Shown in pieces: positions 21,745-33,100 of a stretch of DNA of 64,000 nucleotides (position 1 is its first letter; each line of letters starts with the position of its first letter). The translations under genes were made by a program, and so were the position numbers. The notes beneath the pieces were generated by a model. It ran no database searches. It had not been told where the DNA came from and saw nothing but the letters and a program-made list of their open reading frames with translations. This DNA is from Ciborinia camelliae (lineage: Eukaryota > Ascomycota > Leotiomycetes > Helotiales > Sclerotiniaceae). The stretch is taken from the NCBI GenBank assembly GCA_025890175.1, contig JANPYM010000004.1, positions 1 through 64,000 on the forward strand, read 5' to 3'.

Positions 21745-22447
21745 AAAATAATTAAGAAAATAATTAAGAAAATAATTAAGAAAATAATTAAGAAAATAAT
21801 TAAGAAAATAATTAAGAAAATAATTAAGAAAATAATTAAGAAAATAATTAAGAAAATAATTAAGAAAATAATAAAAAATAATAAAAAATAATTAATTCTT
21901 TTTAAAAAAAATAGAATTATTAATTATTATTTTTAAAATTTATATAATTTTTTAACTTTTTTTTCTTTTTCTATTTCTTTCTCTTTTTTACTTTCTTTTT
22001 TTTCATTTTTCATTTTTTTTCTAATTCTTTTTAACTATTGATTAATATTTTCAAAATCTATATATTTATATTTATATTTATATTTATATTTATATTTATA
22101 TTTATATTTATTTTATATTTATATTATTTATTTTATATTTATTTTATTTATTTTATTTATTTTATTTATTTTATTTATTTTATTTATTTTATTTATTTTA
22201 TTTATTTTATTTATTTTATTTATTTTATTTATTTTATTTATTTTATTTATTTTATTTATTTTATTTATTTTATTTATTTTATTTATTTTATTTATTTTAT
22301 TTATTTTATTTATTTTATTTACTTTATTTATTTTATTTATTTTATTTATTTTATTTACTTTATTTATTTTATTTGTAGGAATTCGTAGAATTCGTAGGTT
22401 CGTAGGTTCGTAGATTCGTAGGTTCGTAGGTTCGTAGGTTCGTAGGT
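21745..22447. repeat. Composite tandem arrays: 12-bp, 6-bp, 9-bp and 8-bp units
   Basis: In order: AAGAAAATAATT x about 11 (21745-21875), a low-complexity T-rich spacer, TTTATA x about 8 (22060-22115), TTTTATTTA x about 25 (22130-22375) and the 8-bp unit CGTAGGTT with variants x about 8 (22376-22447). The 116-residue Ile-Tyr-Phe frame over the 9-bp array is an artefact. A mirror-image composite occurs at 36365-36825. Confidence 0.85.
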
Positions 22448-22817
22448 AAAATCACTTATAGCTTTTGAACCATATATCGTAGAATTAATTTAATTAGATC
22501 GTCAAATAGATTCAAAGATCTCTTTCAATATTTTATCTTTTGATTTCATTTTATCTATTGTGAAAAGAAGTGTATTAATTTCAAAGGATTTTCAAAAAGC
22601 TACACGTGATTTTTCAGAATAGTATTCCAACATCGTACACGATCCACTGCAGTTTAAGAGTGTTTTAAAATATATATAAGAAGAAGAAAGAAAGAAGATT
22701 ATTAAATTTTTATCTTTTTGGAATTTAAATAATATAAAACAATAAAAAAAAATTAAACAAATCGAATAATCTAATTAGATTATATATAAATGATATCGTC
22801 GATCTGATATAGCTTAT
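22448..22817. other. AT-rich spacer without a gene
   Basis: Sequence of mixed composition with no open frame over 60 codons and no repeat ends recognised. Confidence 0.35.
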
Positions 22818-23020
22818 TGTTAAAACATATATCAGTGAATACGTTACGCGACTAGGCACGTGACTAGGCACTAGCACTAGCGCGTACCACGCCTATATAG
22901 TTCACCTCTTCCCACACCCTCTTAGCTAGAACGTCACCAATACTACAGAGATTCATACTATATATTGCTGGCCACCTTCATTCCGCATATGCGTGTTCAT
23001 ACCCCTGGTGTGAACCGACA
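22818..23020 (+). mobile_element. Solo LTR (203 bp), family D
   Basis: Begins TGTTAAAACATATATCAGTG, ends TGTGAACCGACA, and is flanked by CTTAT (22813-22817 and 23021-23025). It is homologous, in opposite orientation, to the 212-bp LTRs of the element at 28471-30104, lacking one CACTAGG unit and carrying a few GG-to-AA changes. A TATA-like CCTATATAGTTCAC supports plus orientation. Confidence 0.88.
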
Positions 23021-23858
23021 CTTATATAAAAGATCAAATGATTATATAATAATAATTTAGATTTTAAAGTTTTGTTTTTAAGAGTTTTAAAATCTTTTTC
23101 AACAAAGTTTTATTATTATTTTTATATCATTAAATTTAGCTTGAAAATATACATATTTTAATATAAAAAAAGTTTCATTTTTTCAATATTTATCTTTTTC
23201 CAAAAAATTTGTTAGGTTTAATTAAAATTAACTGTATAAAAGAAAGGATTCTATAAATTTTTTTCTTTTTTCTTTATAGAATATTATTTTAATTATATAA
23301 CCTTTATCAATATACTCTGTAATACCCCCAAATACTAGCCTTCCCTTTAAAATACTAATCTTTATCGCAACTTTTTTTCTATTAAACAATAAAATAGGGT
23401 TTGAATAATATTAACAAATAAAACAAAAATATTAAAGTTCAATTAATCAAACCTATATTCGAATATAGTTTAAATTTTGTTATCTAAATTTATTATATCA
23501 AATATTTTATTTATTATATAAAAATATTATTAATAATTATTATTATTATTTATATTGTTTATATTATTCGAATTATTCAAATTATTTAAATTGTTTATAT
23601 TATTTAAAAGTAATTTATACGTAATTATATAATTAAAATTTATAATATTTTGAAAATGTATAAATCGATTTTAATATAATTATATTAATTCACAAATAAT
23701 AAAATTATATAATTTGGTTAAAATATAATATAAAAAATTAATAATTAATGGTTACAATAACATTATTAATAATATTTTTTAAAAATATTTTGAAATTCAA
23801 ATATACGGATTATTTTTAAATATTGTATATATAGATTAAATAAATCGAATATTATTAT
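23021..23858. repeat. AT-rich repeat DNA, partly shared with 4.7-5.1 kb
   Basis: Positions 23640-23855 match 4672-5100 (AATATTTTGAAAATGTATAA, AAATATACGG). No gene. The remainder is RIP-like AT-rich sequence. Confidence 0.5.
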
Positions 23859-24001
23859 TGTAAGAACATATAAATGCTATACATTCATTATATAGGGAAT
23901 ATACTATGGATATAGAATTAGCGTAAAACATTAATTTTGTATTCTATAGTATATAATTTTTATATAATTAATATAAATTATTATATATAATAATATAATA
24001 A
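23859..24001. mobile_element. Short solo LTR (143 bp), family F
   Basis: Begins TGTAAGAACATATAAATGC, with ATTAT before (23854-23858) and after (24002-24006). A more mutated copy lies at 41951-42092, where G is replaced by A at nearly every site. That second copy retains the CA end (ACAACA). Confidence 0.6.
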
Positions 24002-27000
24002 ATTATAATGTTTAATTTTAATATATTTATTTAAAACAATTTTTTGTTTTTTATATATATTAATTATTTTTCGAATATAATTATAATAATATTTATAATA
24101 ACGAAATAAAAATTAATTATAATTTTTAAGGGAAAAAATTAAACAAAATTTAAGGATTTTATTTTATTTATTTTTGTTATTGTAAAAATAATTGATATTA
24201 TTAAAAATATTAAAAATTAATTTAATTTTAAAAAAATTAATAATTATAAAAATTAAAAGAAAAAATATAGTTTTATTTTTTTGATTTTAAGTTTTGGTAT
24301 TAATAGTATTTATTGTTTTAATTTATTTTTTTTATTTGAAAATATAATGTTATAAATATATAAAATTATTTTTGTGAATATAATATAATTATATATTTTT
24401 AATATATTATAAAGATTCGAAAATAATTTTATTTTGCAATTTTCAATTTAAAAATATAGATTTTATAATAATTTTTTAAACAATTTTTATATTTTTAATA
24501 ATAAATGTTTTTAAATATTAAATCGATTAATAATAAAAAAGTTTATTAACAATTTTTTATTAAAATTTTTGATTTTTTAAATTAATAATAAATTAAAATA
24601 TTTATTATTAATTTCAATTTATTATTTTAAAAAATTATAAATATTTTTGGTGTAATAGAAAAATCTATTATTTTTATAATAATAAATTTTATTAATAATT
24701 ATAATTTTTGTTAAAGCAAAAACGATTATAAAGATTATTATAATAATTATTATAATAATTAAAATAATAATAATTGAAATAAATTATTTTGAAAAGAAAA
24801 TAATAATAAAGGTTTTAGTAATAATTAAGATTATAATAATAATATAAATAAAATTGTAAAAAATCAATATTGTTTTTATTTGAAAATAAATTATTATTAA
24901 AAAGATTATTAAATATTTGTAAAAACGTAAAAAGAAATGTGTGGTAATAAAAAAGAGTTGAAGAAGAATAAAAATAATGAAAAAATTAAAATTAATATTG
25001 TTAATAATTAATATAAAAATATTATTTATTTAAATTATATTATATATATAATTAATTTTAATATTAATTAAATATTTAATTTTAATGTTTTTTAATATTT
25101 TATTGGTTAAATTAATAATTTTGAATATATTTAATATTAATTTTTTTTTAGAAATATAAAAATTGTTAATAATATATATATTTAAAATATTGTTTTTAAG
25201 AAAATCAAAATTAAAAATTTTAAATTTTTTAATATATAATTAATATTTAATATTAAAATGATTTAGTTTATATTAATTAATATTTTTTTTAATTTTGATT
25301 ATAAAATTATTTTTAAAAAAGATTTTGTTTTTTATTAAAAATTTGGTTAATTATATTTTATTATTAAACAAATTAAAGATTTATATATTATAAATTAGTT
25401 AGTTTTAATTAATTTATTAAACAAATTAAAGATTTATATATTATAAATTAGTTAGTTTTAATTAATTTATTAAAAGATTTTAAAATAATTTAAAAAAAAA
25501 TAAATAAAAAATCTGTTTATTAATAATTTGATTATTTAAACTATAATTAAATAAAACTATTTTAAAATATTTTATAAGCTTAAATTTCAAAAAAAACGAA
25601 TTAAAATAAAAAATAAAAAGAGTTTATAAATTTTATTTAATTAAAAAAATAAAAAAGAACTTTAATAAACAAATAATAATATTACGAATCCAAAGGCAAT
25701 AAAAACAAAAAAGATACTTGGGTATAGAATTCAGGCTTAAAGCTGATATATCGGCGATTGTTAATATTTGATATCGATCGATAGCAAATTTTTAATATAA
25801 TATTTAATTTTTAAATTATTTAATATATATAAAAACAGATTTTTATAATTAAACGAAAAAGATTTTAAAAATATACAAAATTTTATATTAAACAAAGTAT
25901 TATTATTTATATAATAATTAATAATATATTACCAATTATTTAAAAAGATAATAAAAATTTTATTTAAAAAATAATAAAAAGTTTTTGAATTAATATTAAT
26001 TTAATTAATTTTTTATATTTTTTATTTTAATACTTTTTTTTATTTAATTTAAAAAGCAATTTATTAATTAAACTAATAATATTTAAAATAATATTAAATA
26101 TAAAAAATATTTTTATATTTGTTTAATAAAATATTAAAATTAATAATATATAAAATAATATTATTAACAAATTCTAAATATATTAACGAAAAGCAAATTC
26201 TTTTTTAAAATTTAAAAACGTTTTAAAAAAAAGTTTTTGTAATATTTTAAAATAATAAATATAAAGTATAAAAAATAATATAAAAACTATAAACGAAACT
26301 ATAATTTGATTTAATCAAATAGAAAAGATTATCAAAATTTTGATATTTTTTTATAATATAGTATTTGTTTATTTTAAATCAAATATTAAATCTTTAAAGT
26401 TTTAAAAACTATTTTAATATAAAAAAACAAATATCTTTTAGATAAAAAATTTTTTTTTTTAAATTAAAATAATATTTAAAAATAATAATAAATATTATTT
26501 TTTTATTAATACTTAAAAAATAAATTATATAATATAATATTTCGAAAAACGTTTTTTAATAATATAATATTAATTTATTAATACAATTTAATTAAATAAT
26601 ACTATATAAATAAAATTTAAAGAATATATATATAATATAATTTTGAATAAAAAAAATTGATAATATATAATAATTATTTGAATATTGAAAACTAAATAAT
26701 ATTTAAAATAAAGTATAAATAATTTTATTTTTTATTTAAATAATTTAAAAAAAAATATAAAATATAAAACGGATAATATATATTGCAAATAATTATTTAT
26801 TGATTTTTGCTTCAATATAAATAAAAAAATATTTAAATCTTTTTAATAATTCAAAATTTAAAAAAAATTTATAAAATAAATATATAAATTAAAAAACATT
26901 AATTAAATATATTACTTTATTAATATTATAAATTATTACTTTAAAAAAATATATAATATTTTTTTATATTATTTAAACTTTATTAAGATTAAAATAAAAT

Positions 27001-28470
27001 TAAATTGAAAAATTATATAAAAAAATCAGTTAATAAAAGAAATTTAATATTAAAAATATTAAAAAAGATTAATAAAATATTATTAATATTAATAAATAAA
27101 TTATTATATTATTATTTATAAAAATCTATTTAAATATTAATATTATTAAAAAAAATATTTCAAAAAAGATTGTTTTGAAAAAAGAATAAATTTATATTAA
27201 TAAAAAAATATTAAATTTTTTTAATAAAAAAATAATAAAATATATTAATAAAAAAACAACAAGATTTAATAATTATTTTAAACGTTTTTGCAATTTTGAA
27301 TTTAAATAGAAAAAAATATATTGTTATTATTATTATTATTATATTTAAATCAAAATATTAATTAATAATATTTTGTTGTTTTATTAATTTGAATGTTTAA
27401 GTTAATATAATTTAACAAAATAAATATATCGAATAAAATTGGAAATTTATATTAGAGAAAAGTATATTTTTAATATTTATATTAAAGATTTATATTTTTA
27501 TTTATAGAGATTATTGATTTATTATAGAAATAATAAATATATTAAAAAATAAAAAGATATATATTTATTAGTTTATTTTAATTATTTTGAATTTTTTTTA
27601 TATAAATATGATTCTAGATTTTTTATAATTAAAAATAATAAATTTTAAAATCAATTGGTGATTAATAAAATTTCGTTTTTAATTTAATTTAAAATTTATT
27701 AAGATTATTTTAACGTAAAAAGTTTATTAAAAAATAAATAAAGGAATATAAATTTTGATTTTATAATTAAATTAAATATTTAGTTTTAAAATAATATAAA
27801 CAAAATATAAAATCTTTATTTTAAAATTTTTTAATATTTCAAATAAATATAAAAATTTAAAATAAACTTTTTTTAAAAAAAAAATAGGTTATTATTTAAT
27901 TATTATTTAATAAAATATTAAATTAAATTAAAATTAAATATTATTTTTTTATAAAATTTAATATATATTTTTTTAAAAAAAAATTATTAATTTTAAAAAA
28001 ATATTTAAAAAAATATTAATTTTAAAAAAATATTTAAAAAAATATTAATTAAAAAAATAAATCTATTATTCAATAAATTCTACCAAAATCCTAATTATAT
28101 TTATTTCAAAAAAAAATAAAGATTATTAATTATATATCAATTATAAAAAATTAAATTAAATTATTAAAAAAAATCGAATATTTTTATTTTTAATTAATAA
28201 ATCTTTTGATTAATTATAAAAAAGTATTATTTTTATCAAATTAAATTTAAAAAATATATATTATTAAATTCGAATTCAAACAAAAAACGAATAAAAAATA
28301 ATATTTTGTATTTGTTATAAACAATTCAAATATCTAATTATATTTTTCAATTTTATAAATATTTTTATTATTTTTCAAATTTATATTAATTAAACTTTTA
28401 TAAAATTAATAGATATTATATATATAATATATTTTAATAATATATTAATTTATTTAATAAATACTTAATA
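24002..28470. other. RIP-like AT desert without genes
   Basis: About 4.5 kb of almost pure A/T with stops in all frames. Residual GC is strand-asymmetric: 24000-25700 keeps G but little C on the plus strand. Positions 25680-26010 repeat at 34985-35330, and 25365-25480 is a two-copy tandem repeat of about 52 bp. No protein remnant could be read with confidence, unlike at 1-4.6 kb. Confidence 0.6.
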
Positions 28471-28958
28471 TGTCGGTTCACACCAGGGGGTATGAACACG
28501 CATATGCGGAAGTAAGGTGGCCAGCAATATATGGTATGAATCTCTGTAGTATTGGTGACGTTCTAGCTAAGAGGGTGTGGGGAGAAGTGAACTATATAGG
28601 CGTGGTACGCGCTAGTGCCTAGTGCCTAGTGCCTAGTCACGTGCCTAGTCGCGTGCCGTATTCACTGATATATGTTCCAACACTGGCAACTCTTAAAAAG
28701 AAAGAGAAAGAGAACTAGATACATGTGATCCTGCCCATATGCCCTATGCCTATATGTGCCCTGTCTCTAGCTCCATGCCTTATTCCTCCCTTCCATCACT
28801 GGCGAACTTGAACTTGAAGTCGAAATAAGGTTCCGAGGCTGAAACGTAAAATTGAATCGTAGAATCGAAGCGTGTGGGGTACGCATAAGTGTAGGGATGA
28901 CGTAGGTGGCGCAAGAATCGCTGGCATACCGTATTTTTGAGTGAATAGTGAGGAGTAG

Positions 28959-29226
28959 GTCGAATTTTGAAAGTGAGATGGGGGGGTCGAATTTGAAGGT
29001 GAGATGGGGTCGAATTTGAAGAGATGAGGGGGTCGAATTTGAAGAGATGAGGGGTCGAATTTGAAGAGATGAGGGGTCGAATTTGAAGAGATGAGGGGGT
29101 CGAATTTGAAGAGATGAGGGGTCGAATTTGAAGAGATGAGGGGTCGAATTTGAAGAGATGAGGGGTCGAATTTGAAGAGATGAGGGGGTCGAATTTGAAG
29201 AGATGAGGGGTCGAATTTGAAGAGGA
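28959..29226. repeat. Minisatellite, 12 copies of a 21-23-bp unit, inside the LTR element
   Basis: Unit GGGTCGAATTTGAAGAGATG plus AG or AGG. It creates a 173-residue minus-strand frame (28767-29288) of Ser/Leu/Ile/Pro repeats (PLISSNSTPSS), with no gag-like zinc knuckle. Whether this frame is translated is unknown; a chance frame over a repeat is more likely. Confidence 0.85.
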
Positions 29227-29436
29227 GGGGGGTGTGTTGAATGCCTCGAAGCTGGCAGAGTGGCAGAGTGGCAGAAGGGCTCAGTCAAGAGATCTGTATT
29301 TTGAGGTTCGACTTGGAGGTAGGAAATCGAGGTGGGATGATGAAGTTCGTAGATTTTGAAGTTCGATTTGGAGGTAGGAAGTCGAGAGGTAGGATGATGG
29401 AATCCGTAGATTAGAATGCTTAGCTTCGAGCTGTAT

Positions 29437-29735
29437 GTACGTGATAGACGTATAGAGAGTAGATCAGTCCTTGACGGGTGACACCGCGCCGAGGAGTATG
29501 TATTCGAATCGAACCTGAACTCTTATATCTCTCGAAAAGAGTATATTTCTTGATTGTTTAGCTTCTGAACTGGTACGTGATGGACGTATAGAGAGTGGAT
29601 CAGTCTTCAACGGGTGACACCGCGTCGAAAAGTGTATTCAGATTATGATGGTATGCTCGATGCTGACAGCGCCTTTCATATCAAGATAATCAGAACCTGA
29701 ACTCCTGAATAGCTTTCCGGGTGACACCGCAAAAA
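29437..29735. repeat. Duplicated module with GGGTGACACCGC core inside the LTR element
   Basis: A block of about 60 bp (TACGTGATRGACGTATAGAG ... GGGTGACACCGC ... TCGA) at 29437-29500 recurs at 29573-29635. The 12-bp core occurs three times (29476-29487, 29612-29623, 29719-29730), with looser variants GCTGACAGCGCC near 29665 and GTTGACAACGCC near 29778. Its function is unknown; candidates are an RNA packaging signal or an enhancer. Confidence 0.7.
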
Positions 29736-30109
29736 GCATTCTTTTTAGCATTCAACCTAGGTCGTTCGCGCACAAGTGTTGACAACGCCTTGTGACGACC
29801 AAAATCGAATCTCTTCTGATGAACCTTGCTAATTTGTGAAATTCAAAATTAGGATAAGCTCATATTCAAAAAGATGAACATCAACTAATTAGTGTCGGTT
29901 CACACCAGGGGGTATGAACACGCATATGCGGAAGTAAGGTGGCCAGCAATATATGGTATGAATCTCTGTAGTATTGGTGACGTTCTAGCTAAGAGGGTGT
30001 GGGGAGAAGTGAACTATATAGGCGTGGTACGCGCTAGTGCCTAGTGCCTAGTGCCTAGTCACGTGCCTAGTCGCGTGCCGTATTCACTGATATATGTTCC
30101 AACATAATA

Positions 30110-33100
30110 ACATATTAATAATATTTATTAAATATTTAAAAAATTAATTATCTACAAATTTTATATAAAACTTAAAAAATATATATTTAATAACAAAAAA
30201 ATTGAATTTTTAAAATTTATAATATTAAATAATAATATTATTATAAAATTTAATAAAATTAAAATTATTATTAAATAACTTATTTTTAATATTTTAAAAA
30301 AGATTTAAATCTTTTTAAACTTTACAAACTTTTATTAATAATTTATTAAAAAATATTTAAAAATAATTAATAAAATAATAACTTTATTTAAAGAAATTGA
30401 AAAAAAAAAATTATAAATATTTTTATATAAAATATAAAAATATAGATATTTTTTAAAATATTAAAAATAATATTTATTATTATATTAATATTATAATACT
30501 TTCAATTGAAATTCAAAATAATAATTAAAATAAATATATTAAAATTTATTCTAAAATATATATTTTCTTAATTATTCGAAAAAAAATCTGATTTAAAAGA
30601 ATCATTACAATAATATCCCATAACATTTTGTTTCAAAAAATTAAATTCTATAAAATAACATTATATAATTTATGATTAAAAATTATTGATAATATATATT
30701 ATATTTTATAAATAATAATATTATATTATAAATAATTGTTATATTATTATTATAAAAATAAATTATAATAATCTTTAATATTTTATAATTAAAAAAAAAC
30801 TAAATAATAAATAAATTAAATAAACTAAAATATTTATTATATATAATTTTGAAATTAAATATAAAATTAAAAAAATCAAATTTAACAGATAAATTATTAA
30901 AATAATTGGATTATTTTAATAATTTGAAAAATAGTAACAAAATGTTTTTAATATTAAAAAATAAATTAAAAAATATAACAATTTTAATTAAAATATATTA
31001 TTATTTAAATATAAAATAAATATTTTTGTAAAATATTATAAATCTTTTTTAAAAAAAAGAAATTATTTATTTTTTTATAATTTAAAAAGATTATTAACAA
31101 AAATTAATTACAAATAATTAATATTTTATTAAATAATTAATATTATAATTAAAAACAAAATAATATTAAATATTATATTAAAATTTATAAAAAATATTTT
31201 ATTATAATTACAAAAATATAATAAATTTATAAAAAATAAAAAATATATTAAATAAAAATAAAAATCTATTAAAAATATCTTATTATAATAAATAAATATT
31301 AAAAAAATAATTATTTATAATAAAATTACTTTTATATTATTGAATTTTATTATAAAAATAAAGATTTTAAAGATTTATTATAATAACCTAATAAAAGAAT
31401 ATTAAAATATAAAAGAAATATTAAAAATATTAAAAAAAGAATATTTTTAATAAAATATAAAAAAAGATATTAAAAAATATATTAAAATTTATATAATATA
31501 TTAATATTTGATAATAAAATATTATTAATTATACAATAAATTAAAAATATTTTTTTTTTTTTATAAAGTTTTGAAAAAAAATAATTATAAATTTTATTAC
31601 AAATTTATTTTTTTTAAAAATTGGAAAATATATTTATAATGCAATTTTTTTAATAATTAATAAATTTATAAAATTAATAAAATATATATTTATAATCAAA
31701 ATTATTAATTTATTTAAATTAATAAAAATATTATTTATATATATATTTAAAGATTTTAATATATTAGAAAATATTATTTTAAATAAAAAATTATAATTTA
31801 TAAACTATTTTTAAAAAAGCCTAATATTTTATTTTTATATTTATTAAAAATTATTAATAATATTTTATTTTTAAATTAATAAATAAATTAAACAATAAAA
31901 TCAAAATCTTATATATTATATTATATATTATTCAAATTGAAAATAAAATAATTAAATATTATTATTATTTTTAACAAAATTTATATATAATATTAATTAA
32001 CATAATATAATAAAAAAAACTTTATTTAAAATAATATATAATTTTTAATTTATATTTAATTATATTAATAAAAATATTAATATAAAAAAAAAAATATTAA
32101 TAATTTATAAAAAAATTGAAATTTTAATAAAGAAATAAAAAAAACTTAAAAAATTTTAATAAAAAACAATTATAAAAAAAATTTAAAAAAATATTTTAAT
32201 AAAATATTAATAATTTAATATTAATAATTCAATAATATTTAATATAAAAAATATCAAATAATTAAAATCTAAAAAAAAATTCTTAAAACAATTTATAAAA
32301 CTATTTATAATTATTAATATTATTTTAAATAAATAATTATATAAATTAAAATTATTTTTTATTTATAAAATATATAATATATTTTATATTTTTTTATTAG
32401 AATTTTAATATAAAAAAAAAGGTATTATTAATTTATTATTATTTGAAAAAATAAAAAAAAGATTAAAATATAAAATAAAAAAAATTTAATATATTGAAAA
32501 AAAAAAAAGGAATATAATATTTAATTCAATAAAAAAATTATATTTTATTTAAAAATATATAAAAATTAAAAAAGAATTTTTAAAATTTAAATACAATTTT
32601 AAATAATTATTTTAATAAAAAAGTATTGTTAATATAATATTAACAAAAACAAATAAATATATTATAAATAAAAATAATTTTAAATAATTTATATATTATT
32701 ATAAAAATATTATAAATAAAAACAATTTCGAATAATTTATATATTATTATAAAAACATTATAAATCAAAACAATTTTAAATGATTTATATATTATTATAA
32801 AAATATTATAAATTGAAATAATTATAAAGATTTATATATTATTATAAAGTTTAATAATTAAAAATTAGAGTTTGTTAATTAATTAATAATAAAATTATAT
32901 TTAAAAGGAAAAAAATATAAGTAAAAATATTTATTTATTTATATTGTTATATTATTAAAAAATTTTATATTTTTTTTATTATTATTATTAAATAATTTTA
33001 AATAAAAAAAAATTATTTTTGTTAATAATATTTAAATTATTATTAAAAAAAAATTTTAAAAATTAATAAAATAAATTATATATATATTAATTTCTTTTAA

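Larger units (their letters stand above)
28471..30104 (-). mobile_element. Intact non-autonomous LTR retroelement (1634 bp), family D
   Basis: Two identical 212-bp LTRs (28471-28682 and 29893-30104) begin TGTCGGTTCACACC and end TATATGTTCCAACA on the plus strand. TAATA flanks both outer ends (28466-28470, 30105-30109). The 1210-bp interior has no gag, protease, RT or integrase motif, so the element must be mobilised in trans (TRIM-like). Minus orientation is preferred because the LTR then starts TGTTGG and shows a TATA-like CCTATATAG. Just inside 28683 the plus strand reads CTGGCAACTCTT, which could instead be a primer site in the other orientation. The interior holds a 22-bp minisatellite and copies of a GGGTGACACCGC module. 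No RIP-type change is seen, so insertion is recent. Confidence 0.9.

Noticed and set aside
22038..22388. 116-residue Ile-Tyr-Phe repeat frame
   Set aside because: It is produced entirely by the 9-bp TTTTATTTA array; no codon bias, start context or domain.
28767..29288. 173-residue frame inside the LTR element as a possible gag
   Set aside because: It is mostly the 22-bp minisatellite translated; no zinc knuckle, capsid-like or protease motif.
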